Positions 9,948 to 19,153 of a stretch of 64,000 bases of DNA are shown piece by piece. The DNA is from Chloroflexota bacterium (lineage in GTDB: Bacteria > Chloroflexota > Anaerolineae > Anaerolineales > VGOW01): contig JACPWC010000056.1 of assembly GCA_016197225.1 (NCBI GenBank), forward strand, positions 124,001 through 188,000, in the 5' to 3' direction. Every line of letters begins with the position of its first letter. Position 1 is the first letter of the stretch. The notes under the pieces were generated by a model. That model was not told the DNA's origin and did not search any database. It saw only the letters and a list, made by a program, of their open reading frames with translations. A program made the translations under genes and the position numbers.

Positions 9948-10463
9948 CTAGCCTGGCAGAAGAGTCAAAACGATAGCGCCACAAACCAGGCCACAGGCCG
10001 CCCCGGCGGCCACATCTGAAAAATAATGCACGCCCATCGCCACCCGCGAGAGGGCCACGAGCGGGGCCCAGACCAGCATCAGGGCCGCCCACCAGATCGG
10101 GCCAAGCGCCACCGCCACGACCGCCAGCATCGCTGCCCGCGCCGCGTGGCCGGATGGAAACGAGTGCGGGTCGAGTTTGCGATACCCTTGCCCCCACTCG
10201 CCTGCCGGGCGCTGGCGGCGAAAAGACAATTTGAGAGCCTGCACCAGGATTGCCGTGGCCGCCACCCCGGTAAGACCAAGCAACGCTTCGAACTTCCAGA
10301 AATCGGAGCCGAGCCACAAGGTGAGCAAGAGGCCGACCAGCCACAGTGGGCTGTCGCCGGAGTGCGCCAACAGAATGGCAACGTTGCGAAGCGGGCCGGG
10401 CCGTTCGGCGACCCTGAATCTGGATGAAAGGCGAGCATCAACCTCTGCCAATTCATCCTTCAT
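9948..10463 (-). CDS. PAP2 family phosphatase
   Basis: This 171-residue integral membrane phosphatase has the full three-part signature: KLSFRRQRP (KX6RP), FPSGH, and SRVAMGVHYFSDV (SRX5HX3D). These proteins dephosphorylate lipid phosphates such as undecaprenyl pyrophosphate or phosphatidate at the outer membrane face. I chose the ATG at 10463 because it overlaps the upstream stop (ATGA); the open frame upstream of it is the shadow of the nucleotidyltransferase. The start region reads AAGGATGAAGACAGAAGGATG, an iterated word like those in the intergenic hairpins, so the N terminus may be repeat-derived. Confidence 0.9.
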   Translation of the reverse strand: MKDELAEVDARLSSRFRVAERPGPLRNVAILLAHSGDSPLWLVGLLLTLWLGSDFWKFEALLGLTGVAATAILVQALKLSFRRQRPAGEWGQGYRKLDPHSFPSGHAARAAMLAVVAVALGPIWWAALMLVWAPLVALSRVAMGVHYFSDVAAGAACGLVCGAIVLTLLPG

Positions 10464-11251
10464 CCTTCTGTCTTCATCCTTTCCAAATCCCGCGCCACAA
10501 TCTCGTACTGAAACGGCTTGTCCACATCCATGCCGATTTCGGCGTAAGGGCAGAATACCGGGCGGCCGGTGATGCCCATCTTCTTGCCCACCAACTGCAC
10601 CGCCCGTTCGGCTGTGAGTTGGCGCAAAGCCAACAGCAACAAGGTCTCGTAACCGATCAACGACGCCTGCTTGAACACGTTCTTGCGGGCGTCGGTGATT
10701 TTTTCCCACACCGGGTTATCGCCCTTCACCAGCCGGGTCGCCAGCAAGCCGGAGTCGCCGCCGCACACGGTTGCCCCTTTGAGGCGGGTGTAACTGCGCC
10801 GCGACCCCGGAAAACGTTTCTCCATCACCGGGCGTTCGATGACGCTGTAACAAAAGTCAACATCGGTTTTCAAGCACTCGTCCACCAGCCAGTTGAAATG
10901 CTTGGCGCGAACGGTGGGAATGTCGGCGCTCACCCACAACATGCGCGTGGCCGACGAGTTGAGTTGAAGCCCATATTGCAGACCGGCCCGGGCGTTCGCC
11001 ACCATGCTCCCCGCGCTGGGGATAAAGTCCAACGGCTTGTCGCCGCACCTCAGGCCGGACGCGGGGGTGAGGCCGACGACGACCACCCGACCAACTCGGT
11101 CGGCCCCGGCCAGCGCATCCAACACCCACTGAACCATCGGCTTCCCAGAAATCGAAACCAGCGCCTTCGGCCCGCCCTTTGTGAGCGGATACAACGGATC
11201 GTCAGGCGCGATCTCCCCGCCCGCCGCCACCATCGCGTCAACTTGAGTCAT
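10460..11251 (-). CDS. MobA-like nucleotidyltransferase
   Basis: This 263-residue protein belongs to the NTP-transferase family with a Rossmann-like nucleotide-binding start (VAAGGEIAPDDPLYPLTKG, GPKALVSISGKPMVQWVLDAL) and the metal-binding region MLWVSADIPT. The GG-x-PLYPLTKGxPKAL form replaces the classic GGxSxRMGxxK loop. The acceptor (sugar-phosphate or molybdopterin) is unknown. A molybdenum cofactor role is tempting because a formate dehydrogenase lies 1.4 kb away on the other strand, but nothing in the sequence proves it. The ATG at 11251 gives the usual N terminus. Confidence 0.75.
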   Translation of the reverse strand: MTQVDAMVAAGGEIAPDDPLYPLTKGGPKALVSISGKPMVQWVLDALAGADRVGRVVVVGLTPASGLRCGDKPLDFIPSAGSMVANARAGLQYGLQLNSSATRMLWVSADIPTVRAKHFNWLVDECLKTDVDFCYSVIERPVMEKRFPGSRRSYTRLKGATVCGGDSGLLATRLVKGDNPVWEKITDARKNVFKQASLIGYETLLLLALRQLTAERAVQLVGKKMGITGRPVFCPYAEIGMDVDKPFQYEIVARDLERMKTEG

Positions 11252-11835
11252 GGATTGCCCTCTATCAGGAATTTGCTGTAATAGGTGTGTTGCCGCGCCC
11301 GCGCGTTTCGCGAGTTGTGGGCAAAAGGCGCTTACGTGCAACGGCCAGATTCTAACACTTGACAGCTCGATCACACAACATAAAACCTCAACCTGGGGCA
11401 AGCGCAGGGGAGCGCGCCGCCGCCTTCTGACGGGCGGTCACGGCTACAAACCGCGCTCGCACGGCGTAACCTTGCAATCGCCCTGCTCAATTCGGATAAT
11501 TATTGACTTAATTCTGAGAATGACAATAATAGTATCTAGATTTCCTTCTCCGTAACCTGTTATTTTCGACAACCGTACTACACCCTACAACAGAAGAGGG
11601 GCCAGCATAGCCCGCTAGTTAGTTCGCTGTCATCCATCTTTGGCGGTGAGACAGAAGCCTGCCCTCAAAAACTCCAAGTCTCAGTAGTCGTCATGAACTG
11701 CGTTCACCACCAGCGACGAAAACGGCAAGTGTTGGGCGTTCCCTACCAACGAAGTTCAAGTAAGTGGGCCGCAGATCAACACAGCAAGCGCGCTATTCTG
11801 ACAGCCCGTGCCGCAAACAAGAAGGAGCGTGTTAC
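11252..11835. other. Gene-free 584-bp region upstream of cupin gene
   Basis: I see no credible protein gene here; the short frames have no family text. The region holds a promoter-like pair at 11503-11531 and about 300 bp of unexplained leader before the cupin gene. The stretch at 11490-11580 is clearly AT-richer than its surroundings. Confidence 0.5.
11503..11531 (+). promoter_or_regulatory. Promoter candidate with Fur-like hexamers
   Basis: TTGACT (11503-11508) is followed after 17 bp by ATAATA (11526-11531). Overlapping it, GAGAAT-GACAAT-AATAGT (11516-11533) resembles the tandem GATAAT hexamers of Fur-family boxes. The regulator is inferred only from this resemblance. Confidence 0.45.
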
Positions 11836-12420
11836 ATGGCAAAGACAGGTCAGACGATTGAAAACCCGGTCACCGGCCAGCGGATACTCTTCCTGACTTC
11901 CGCCAAAGAAAATGGCGGAACCCGTTGGGAAGTCGAGTGGTTCATCAAGCCTCATCTGGGGAAATTCCCGCCGGAGCATTTTCATCCGGTCTTCGGGGAG
12001 CGATTTGAAATCCTGTCGGGCGCGGCCCGCTATCGGTTGGACGGTCAAGAGTATCCTGCCCAGCCGGGAGACGTGGTGAACATACCGACCTCCAGCACGC
12101 ATCTGCATCCGTGGAGCGCGAGTGATGAAGGACTGCATATGCGTCATGTCATCGAACTGGCCCAGCCTAACCTCAAGATGCTCAGCGCCGCCGAAGATTT
12201 CTTCGAGTCACTCTTCGCCCTGGCGCGAGATGGCAAAGTGGGCAAGGATGGCCTGCCCAATTTCCTGCAATTCGCCGTTTTGGCCGTAGCCGCCAGCCCG
12301 CTGGCTTATCCGGCCGGCATTCCGATGGGCGCAGTAGACACCTTATTTGGAGGCTTGGCGCGTCTGGGCGGTTGGCTGGGCTATCCAGCGCGTTATCCGC
12401 AGGCCGGCGGAGCGGAGTGA
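11836..12420 (+). CDS. Cupin domain protein
   Basis: The product is 194 residues from the ATG at 11836, which has a strong ribosome site (AAGGAG). The cupin barrel is visible: PPEHFHPVFGERFEILSG (motif 1, His/His/Glu metal ligands), LDGQEYPAQPGDVVNIPTSSTH (motif 2). The C-terminal 70 residues are helical and hydrophobic (FLQFAVLAVAASPLAYPAGI) and may contact the membrane. It lies upstream of the formate dehydrogenase genes on the same strand, 186 bp away. A direct role in formate metabolism is not shown. Confidence 0.85.
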   Translation: MAKTGQTIENPVTGQRILFLTSAKENGGTRWEVEWFIKPHLGKFPPEHFHPVFGERFEILSGAARYRLDGQEYPAQPGDVVNIPTSSTHLHPWSASDEGLHMRHVIELAQPNLKMLSAAEDFFESLFALARDGKVGKDGLPNFLQFAVLAVAASPLAYPAGIPMGAVDTLFGGLARLGGWLGYPARYPQAGGAE

Positions 12421-12510
12421 CACAAACCATCCTGCGCTCCTTCAAGCACAACGGCGCTTCCACTTCGCTTCAGCGCCGCGCCTGATGCCCGCCAATTTAC
12501 GGAGTCTTCC

Positions 12511-12522
12511 AAAAGGAGGTGA
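12511..12522 (+). other. Full-length Shine-Dalgarno sequence without an obvious gene
   Basis: AAAAGGAGGTGA is a near-complete anti-16S match about 85 bp upstream of the formate dehydrogenase start. No convincing start codon or frame lies at the right distance. Confidence 0.4.
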
Positions 12523-12606
12523 GTCCTCGGTCAGCGAGAAACATCAGTGCTTGCTCGTCTCTGTGATCGTATCCAATCAACTCATTTGAGAGAGGAGGAG
12601 CCTTAT

Positions 12607-15600
12607 ATGACACAACAAATGTCTCGCCGGCAGTTCTTGAAACTGTCCGCCGGGGCGATGGGCGGCGTGGCGGCCAGCGAGATGGCCGGGCTTGGCTTCG
12701 ACGCCACGCGCGTTCATGCCCGAACTCACGCCAGGCAGATCAAGCAGGGCAAAGAAGTGCCAAGCGTTTGCCCCTATTGCGCCGTAGGTTGCGGCCAGAT
12801 CGTCACCGTCGCCGACGGCAAAATCCTGGACATCCAGGGCAATTACGACAGCCCGATCAACGTCGGCACCCTCTGCCCCAAAGGCGCGGCCACCTACCAA
12901 CTCGCCAAGAACGACCACCGCTGGACCAAAGCCAAATATCGCGCTCCCAATTCCGACCACTGGGAGGACATCTCGCTCGAAGAGGCAATGGACAAGATCG
13001 CCCAGAAGTTCAAGGCGACCCGCGATGCCAACTTCATCGAGAAGGCCACAGTGGGCGACAAGGAGAAGACCATCAACCAGGTGCTTGCCATCGCTTCCCT
13101 CGGCGGCGCGACGATTGACGACGAGTGGAACTACCTGCACCAAAAGTTGTTGCGGGCCGCCGGAGTGGTCTCGATTGAAAACCAGGCCCGCATATGACAC
13201 TCTGCCTCTGTCCCCGGTCTGGGGATAACGTTTGGCCGCGGCGCGGCCACCACCTTCGCCCGCGATCTGGCGAACTCCGACGCGATCATGATCATGGGCT
13301 CGAACATGGCAGAGTGCCACCCCGTCGCTTTCCGCTGGGTGATGAAGGCCAAAGAAAAGGGCGCCAAGTTGATGCACGTGGACCCGCGCTTCACCCGCAC
13401 CTCGGCCATGGCCGACATCCACGCCCCCATCCGCGCCGGAACCGACATCGTCTTCCTCGGCGCGCTCATCAACTACGTCATCAACAGTGACAAGTGGAAC
13501 AGCGACCCCTTCTTCAAAGAGTACGTCGTCAACTTCAGCAACGCCGCCACCCTCATCTCCGCCGACTACCAGGACCCCGAAGACATGGACGGCGTGTTCT
13601 CCGGCTTCGACGCCGCGAATCGCCGCTACGACACCAAGTCGTGGGCCTATCAGCGCGAAGACGCCCTGGTGCAACCGACCGGCGAGGAGAAGACTTACGC
13701 CGAGATGATCGCGGCCCGCGTGCCGGGCCGCCCCAAGACTGACCCCACCCTGCAAGACCCGCGCACCGTCTTCCAGATTATGAGCCGGCACTACGCCCGC
13801 TACACTCCGGAGATGGTAGAGAACGTGTGCGGTTGCCCGAAGGAGAAGTTTGTCGAGGTGGCCGAGACTTTGCTGGCGAACTCGGGCCGCGAGCGCACCA
13901 GCGCCATTGCCTACGCCGTCGGCTGGACGCAACACACGGTGGGCGTGCAGTTCATCCGCACTGCCGGCATGTTACAGACGCTTCTCGGCAATGCCGGCCG
14001 CCCCGGCGGCGGCATTTTGGCCCTGCGCGGCCACGCTACCATTCAAGGCTCCACCGACATCCCCACGCTCTATCACTCCTGGGCAGGGTACATCAACGCC
14101 GCCGACGCGCGCAAGAACCACGACACCCTCAAGGATTTCATCCTGACCGAAACAGTGCCGACCGCCTTCTGGTCGAACACACCCAAGTTCGTCGTGAGCA
14201 TGCTCAAGGCCTGGTTCGGCGAGGCGGCCACCCCGGAGAATGACTTCGGCTATAACTACCTGCCGAAGATCACCGGCGACCACTCGCACATCCCCATGTT
14301 CGTCCTGATGAATCAGGGCGGCATCAATGGCTTCATCGCCATCGGGCAGAACCCGGCGGTGGGCGGCCAGAACGCCGAATTCCAACGCCAGGCGCTCGGC
14401 AAGCTGGAATGGATGGTGGTGCGCGATTACTTCGAGACGGAGACCGCCGCCTTCTGGAAACGGCCCGGCGTGGACCCGGCGACCGTTGGCACCGAAGTCT
14501 TCTTCCTGCCCGCCGCCCACGTTGCCGAGGGGCAAGGGACGTTCACTAACACCCAACGCCTCCTGCAACAACACGACAAGGCCGTTGACCCGCCGGAGGA
14601 TGCCCGCACCGATCAATGGTTCACCTTCCATTTGGGCCGCCGCCTCAAGGAGCTTTACCAAGACAGCACCAATCCGCGCGATTGGGCGATCCAAAATCTG
14701 CTGTGGGATTACCTGAATCCCGACGAGAACGCCGCATGGCAGATCAAAGATGAGCCGAGCGCCGACCTGATCATGCGCGAGATCAACGGCTACATCTGGG
14801 CCGACAAGAAACTCGTGCCTGGCTTTGCCGCTCTTCAGGACGATGGCTCAACGGTCTGCGGCTGTTGGATTTACAGCGGTGTTTACCCGGAAGAAGGCCG
14901 GAACCGCGCCGCCGAGCGTGAGGGCGACGACTGGGTCAGCCCCAAGTGGGGCTTCGCCTGGCCGGCCAACCGCCACATCCTCTACAGCCGCGCCTCTGCC
15001 GATGCGGCCGGCAACCCGTGGAGCGACCGCAAGAAGTACACCTACTTCGACCCGGCCAAGGACTCCGGCACGAAAGACGCCAACGGCAATCCCATCATCG
15101 GCGCCTGGGTTAACGCAGGCGGTGATAGCATTGACTTCCCGCTCACCAAGAAGCCCGGGGCCGCCGCGAAAGCCGGAGCCGAAGGTGTGGGCCTGGCGTT
15201 CCACGACGGGGCCAGCCCGGCCCTGATGAAGGCTGATGGCAAGTTCTGGCTGTTTGCGCCGAGCGGCGCGGTGGATGGGCCGATGCCCACCCACTACGAG
15301 CCGTACGAGTCGCCGGTGACAAATCCGGTCTACAAGCAACAGCGCAACCCCGTTGCCAAGATTTGGGAAGTGCCGGGCAACCCCTACCACAACCCCGAAG
15401 ATTCAGCGAAGTATCCGATCATCGTCTCCACCTACCGCCTCACCGAGCACTACCTCTCCGGCACGATGAGCCGCTGGCTGCCCTGGCTGGCCGAGCTCAT
15501 GCCGGAGTTGTTCGTCGAGATGAGCCATGAACTGGCGGACGAGAAGGGCGTGAACAACGGCGACTGGGTCACCGTCGTCACCGCCCGGGGCGAGGTGGAA

Positions 15601-15918
15601 GGCCGGGCGCTGGTGACGCGGCGCATGATGCCGTTTGTCATTGACGGCAAGACCTTTCACGAGATCGGCATCCCCTGGCACTGGGGTTATCAGGGTTTGG
15701 CGAGCGGCGATGTGACCAACGACATCAGCGCGCTGGTGGCCGATCCGAACGTCACCATCCACGAAGGCAAGGTGTTCTCGGGCGATCTCCGGTTGGGCCG
15801 CCGCACTGCGCCCGCGCCGGAACTCTACAAGCAAAATGTTGCCCAATACAAGGGGCCGACGACGACGCTGGCCAGCCTCCAGTGCAACGACTCGCTTGGG
15901 GAGGTGTGCAATGCCTAA
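12607..15918 (+). CDS. fdnG: Formate dehydrogenase catalytic subunit, selenoprotein (TGA = Sec at residue 197)
   Basis: This Mo/W-bis-MGD enzyme oxidises formate to CO2. The frame is 1,103 residues from the ATG at 12607 (ribosome site GAGAGGAGG) if the in-frame TGA at 13195-13197 is read as selenocysteine. The text around it, NQARI-Sec-HSASVPGLGITFGRGA, aligns with the Sec site of the FdnG/FdoG family (NQARV-Sec-H). A hairpin with a GGTCT apical loop follows at 13211-13225. A Tat signal (SRRQFLKLSAG) predicts export. The [4Fe-4S] ligands are Cys55, Cys58, Cys62 and Cys90. Downstream motifs include GSNMAECHPVAFRW and GNAGRPGGGI. The frame overlaps the next subunit by 8 bp. Reading it as two broken genes is wrong because the frame and family text continue across the TGA. 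Confidence 0.95.
13195..13225 (+). promoter_or_regulatory. Selenocysteine codon and bacterial SECIS hairpin
   Basis: The TGA is at 13195-13197. Thirteen bases later come TCCCC (13211-13215), loop GGTCT (13216-13220) and GGGGA (13221-13225). The spacing and the GGUCU loop match the SelB-binding element of E. coli fdhF. Confidence 0.88.
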
Positions 15919-16723
15919 GGGAATGTTCGTTGACACTTCCATCTGCATTGGCTGTAAAGCCTGTCAGGTGGCTTGCAAGGAATGGAACGAACTCGGCGGC
16001 GAGCCGGAGGACTTCCGGGAAGTAGAGGGCCGGCTCAAGGCCGTCAACTTCACCGGCAACTCCTACGATAACACCGGCCGGCTCACTGCCACCAACTGGC
16101 GGCACGTGCGCTTCATCGAACGCGGCTCGTCACTCGAAGGCAACATGGCCTGGTACATGATGAGCGACTCGTGCAAGCATTGCGCTCAGGCCGGTTGCCT
16201 GGAAGTCTGCCCGACCCACGCCTTGCGGCGCACCGACCTGGGCAACGTGGTAGTGGACCAGGACGTATGCAATGGCTGTCGGGCTTGCGTCGCCGCCTGT
16301 CCGTTCGGTGTGATCAGCTACAACAAGCAGACGGGCCGGGTGAACAAATGCACGTTGTGCGACGACCGCATCAGCCAGGGGCTGGAGACGGCCTGCGCCA
16401 AAGCCTGCCCGACCGACTCTATCGTCTTCGGCGAAGTGGATGAACTGCGCGTCAGCGCCCGCCAGCGGGTGGAGACGCTGAAATCGCTCGGCCACACCAA
16501 AGCGCAGTTGTACGGCGACACTGACGTGCTGGGCGGGTTGAACGTGTTCTATCTCCTGCTCGACGACCCCGAAGTGTACGGCCAGCCGGTCAACCCACAA
16601 CTGCCTCAGAGAAACCTGGTCTCCGGCTCGTTGTGGAGCATCGGCAGTGCACTCGTGCTGGGCCTCTCGGCCCTCATCGCCTTCCGGTCACGCCGGAACG
16701 GCGTCACAGCAAAGGAGGCCTAG
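15911..16723 (+). CDS. fdnH: Formate dehydrogenase iron-sulfur subunit
   Basis: This 270-residue electron-transfer subunit has four ferredoxin-type cysteine clusters: CIGCKACQVACKEWNE, CKHCAQAGCLEVCPTHAL, CNGCRACVAACPFGVI, and CTLCDD with its partners up to ACAKACPTDSI. These hold four [4Fe-4S] centres that pass electrons from the Mo site to the membrane. A C-terminal helix (LWSIGSALVLGLSALIAF, about residues 240-262) anchors it, as in E. coli FdnH. The ATG at 15911 overlaps the fdnG stop by 8 bp; the open frame upstream of it is a shadow. Confidence 0.95.
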   Translation: MPKGMFVDTSICIGCKACQVACKEWNELGGEPEDFREVEGRLKAVNFTGNSYDNTGRLTATNWRHVRFIERGSSLEGNMAWYMMSDSCKHCAQAGCLEVCPTHALRRTDLGNVVVDQDVCNGCRACVAACPFGVISYNKQTGRVNKCTLCDDRISQGLETACAKACPTDSIVFGEVDELRVSARQRVETLKSLGHTKAQLYGDTDVLGGLNVFYLLLDDPEVYGQPVNPQLPQRNLVSGSLWSIGSALVLGLSALIAFRSRRNGVTAKEA

Positions 16724-16725
16724 CC

Positions 16726-17637
16726 ATGCCCGGTGAACTGCAAATCCCTAATTGGGAATGGTGGATCGTCGTCTACTTCTTCGTCGGCGGCATCGCGGGC
16801 GGGGCCTACTTCACCTCGGCCATCATCGAGTTGGTTGGCCGACCCGAAGACCGGCCCATCGCCCGCATGGGCTACTACATCGCCTTCCCCCTCTCGCTGG
16901 TCTCTGCGGTAGCCCTCATTGCCGACCTGGGAAGCCCGGCACGATTTTGGCACATGGTTGTCTATAGCAGGACGTTCCTGCCCATGCCAAAATGGGACTC
17001 GCCGGTCTCGGTCGGCGCGTACGCCCTGCTGTTCTTCGGCGGGTTCAGCTTCCTGTCGTTCCTCGACGCGCTGGTGGAGACGGGCCGCCTGCCCTGGGCA
17101 CCCTTCCGCGAGAAGTATTCCGGTATGCCGCGCATGATCTACTCGATCCTCGGCGGGCTGAACGGATTCTTCCTCGCCTCGTACACCGGCGTCCTGCTGG
17201 CTCATACCCAATTGCCGGCCTGGGCGGACACGCCCCTGCTCGGCGCGCTCTTCGTCGCCTCCGGGGCCTCCACCGGCATGGCCGCCATCGCCCTCGGTCT
17301 GGCGCTAACCCCGCAGGGAGTGGACATAGGCGAGTCGTGGGCGAAGCTCAAGCAGGCCGACAACATGGCGATGATCCTGGAGATCGCCTTGCTGGTTGTG
17401 ATGCTCGTCTGGCTGGGGAGCGCCGCCGCGCCTCTCCTCAGCGGGCTGAACGGCATCCTGCTGATCGGCGGCGCATTGCTGGTCGGGCTGATCGTCCCGC
17501 TAGCGATGCAGTTCCGCGCCGGTTTCCAGGGCGTCAAGGCCAGTGCCAACGTCACGCTAGTGACGTCGCTCCTGATCCTGGTGGGGGGCTTCATCATGCG
17601 GACGGTGATCGTGATGGCCCCGCAAGGGCTGTTGTAG
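16726..17637 (+). CDS. NrfD/PsrC-type membrane subunit of formate dehydrogenase
   Basis: This 303-residue protein has eight to nine hydrophobic helices and the NrfD-family opening (WEWWIVVYFFVGGIAGGAYF). It replaces the cytochrome b subunit (FdnI) of the E. coli enzyme. It should accept electrons from the Fe-S subunit and reduce quinone. It begins 2 bp after the fdnH stop with a strong ribosome site (AAAGGAGG). Its last 37 bp (17600-17636) are duplicated at 17670-17706, outside the gene. Confidence 0.92.
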   Translation: MPGELQIPNWEWWIVVYFFVGGIAGGAYFTSAIIELVGRPEDRPIARMGYYIAFPLSLVSAVALIADLGSPARFWHMVVYSRTFLPMPKWDSPVSVGAYALLFFGGFSFLSFLDALVETGRLPWAPFREKYSGMPRMIYSILGGLNGFFLASYTGVLLAHTQLPAWADTPLLGALFVASGASTGMAAIALGLALTPQGVDIGESWAKLKQADNMAMILEIALLVVMLVWLGSAAAPLLSGLNGILLIGGALLVGLIVPLAMQFRAGFQGVKASANVTLVTSLLILVGGFIMRTVIVMAPQGLL

Positions 17638-17706
17638 AGTGGGCGTCCCGCTTCGCGTCACGCAAAGCGGGACGGTGATCGTGATGGCCCCGCAAGGGCT
17701 GTTGTA
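17600..17706. repeat. Direct duplication of gene 3' end around a palindrome
   Basis: The 37-bp sequence 17600-17636 is repeated exactly at 17670-17706. The intervening 33 bp carries one arm of an inverted repeat, GTCCCGCTT (17645-17653), whose partner AAGCGGGAC ends at 17673 inside the second copy. Confidence 0.9.
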
Positions 17707-17725
17707 ATGAGTGTGCAACGCTGTA

Positions 17726-17763
17726 AAACGTGAGGCGTAATGACGCCATTGCGCCTCACGTTT
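17726..17763 (+). terminator. Terminator hairpin of the formate dehydrogenase genes
   Basis: The arms AAACGTGAGGCG (17726-17737) and CGCCTCACGTTT (17752-17763) are perfect. The T-tract is short, so efficiency is uncertain. Confidence 0.7.
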
Positions 17764-17995
17764 GTGTTGGGATGCCCCAAATTACGGAAAAACCCTTGCC
17801 ATAATTTATCCCCCTGGAGAGTATCAGACAGAATTTTTTTCGCCTTTTGGGACTTTGGCGGTATTTAGACGGAAACGGTTTGCCTTCTAACACGACGGAT
17901 ATTAGACGGAAAATTCCGCTCACTTAATGATTGGGCCGCTCATCGCCGCATCAGCAAGTGTTAGCAAACAAGTTCAGTTGACAAGGAGATAAGCC

Positions 17996-18649
17996 ATGAA
18001 CACTTCACAAAAAGCCGCTGGCATTGGGGCATTGCTTCAAGGGCTATCCTTTGTCATCGTGCTGGTACTTATCTTCGCGGTATTGCCCGGCTTCGGCTTT
18101 CAAGGGCCAAACGACTTTGCCGATCCAGCGAAAGCTTTACCCTTTATCGCCAGCCAGTCGCTGTTGGCATTTCGGTTGTTCGCCGGTGACATTCTCTTCG
18201 CCGTCTTTCTCATCCTGACCGTGATGGGTCTGTATGAGCGATTACAAACTCATTCGCCGGCCCTCGTGCGCCTGGCAACGGCGGCAGGGCTGATCACAAC
18301 GGCGTCCATCCTGGCTAACGGTACAATCGGTAGCAGCCTCTTTCAACTGGCGCGTCTCTATCCCCAAAACCGTGAAGTTGTCGAGACAGCCTTTTTGACG
18401 CTCACCTTGGTCTCATCCAATGGGGCAGGGATTCTCACGGGTGGCATCTTCGCCTATGGTTGGTGGGCGGTGCTGGTCAGTTGGGTCGCCCTGCGGGCAG
18501 GAACATTCCCTAAGGTCTTGAACTACTTGGGGATACTATTTGGCCTGGCGGGTATCGGAGCTATCTTAATACAGCCCTTGGGCTTTCTCGGGGTTTTTGT
18601 CGGATTAGTTTGGTGTCTCTGGTTAGGCGTGGTGCTACTGCGGGCATAA
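17996..18649 (+). CDS. DUF4386-like membrane protein carried on an integron gene cassette
   Basis: This 217-residue protein has about six transmembrane helices (for example GLSFVIVLVLIFAVLPGFGF, LLAFRLFAGDILFAVFLIL, LGILFGLAGIGAILIQP) and resembles DUF4386-type proteins of unknown function. It has a good ribosome site (AAGGAG). An attC site starts 40 bp after its stop, in the orientation expected for a cassette gene. It interrupts an otherwise logical formate dehydrogenase locus. I infer lateral insertion as a single cassette, perhaps from about 17766 (GTTGGGA) to 18810. Confidence 0.8.
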   Translation: MNTSQKAAGIGALLQGLSFVIVLVLIFAVLPGFGFQGPNDFADPAKALPFIASQSLLAFRLFAGDILFAVFLILTVMGLYERLQTHSPALVRLATAAGLITTASILANGTIGSSLFQLARLYPQNREVVETAFLTLTLVSSNGAGILTGGIFAYGWWAVLVSWVALRAGTFPKVLNYLGILFGLAGIGAILIQPLGFLGVFVGLVWCLWLGVVLLRA

Positions 18650-18689
18650 GCTATGGGCATCAACGTTCTCTTTTCGGGCAAAGGGCGCG

Positions 18690-18816
18690 GCCCAACACGG
18701 CATGAACCCGACGCGGCTACCGCCGCGCCCTCGCGGAGTTTCGGGCAGTTCCGGCGGGTCTTCCTCGCGAAGGAGTCGTTAGTTCACCGCCGCGCGGGTG
18801 ATGCGCGCCGTTGGGC
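18690..18816 (+). other. attC: Integron attC recombination site (127 bp)
   Basis: The R'' core GCCCAAC (18690-18696) and R' core GTTGGGC (18810-18816) fit RYYYAAC...GTTRRRY. Inside them GCATGAACCCG (18700-18710) pairs with CGGGTGATGC (18795-18804) and leaves one extra base on the 5' side, the usual L''/L' asymmetry with an extrahelical base. GC-rich arms continue inward. Orientation places the cassette gene at 17996-18649 upstream of it. Confidence 0.85.
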
Positions 18817-18865
18817 GGCTATCTATCTTCATGGTCATGCAAGGATAAGCAGAAGGAGGTCAAGT

Positions 18866-19153
18866 ATGGCTGGTCGTGATGGCAAAGGTGAAAAATTTGT
18901 TCCGAGTTCACGCAAGTATGATCGCACGATAGATGATGCCTTGAAGACGATGGAGCGGCTGGCCGCGTGGTTCGAAACCGCCAAACAGGAAAATGTGTGG
19001 CGGCAGACGGCTGATCCGCTGGAGGCCGCCATGCTTCACGGCATGTTGACGCACCTCCGGCAGGAGATCGATCAACTCATCGCCCTCGGCGGCGACGAGT
19101 TGCAAGAAACCATTAACGCCCTGCGGACGCTGGCGGCGCAGGAGGAAGCCTGA
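18866..19153 (+). CDS. Small helical protein upstream of fdhE
   Basis: The product is 95 residues from the ATG at 18866 (ribosome site GAAGGAGG); the open frame upstream is only the attC. It is charged and mostly helical (TIDDALKTMERLAAWFETAK, LEAAMLHGMLTHLRQEIDQL), with no cysteines and no membrane segment. Its stop overlaps the fdhE start (TGATG), so the two are translationally coupled. This suggests a role in formate dehydrogenase maturation. I do not recognise a family. Confidence 0.75.
   Translation: MAGRDGKGEKFVPSSRKYDRTIDDALKTMERLAAWFETAKQENVWRQTADPLEAAMLHGMLTHLRQEIDQLIALGGDELQETINALRTLAAQEEA

Noticed and set aside
11250-11555. 101-residue plus-strand frame upstream of the cupin gene
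   Set aside because: Its first part is antisense to the nucleotidyltransferase start region, it has no recognisable domain and it spans the promoter candidate.
12547-13197. A separate 200-residue truncated formate dehydrogenase gene
   Set aside because: The TGA at 13195 is a selenocysteine codon: frame, family alignment and SECIS hairpin all continue into the 13288-15918 region.
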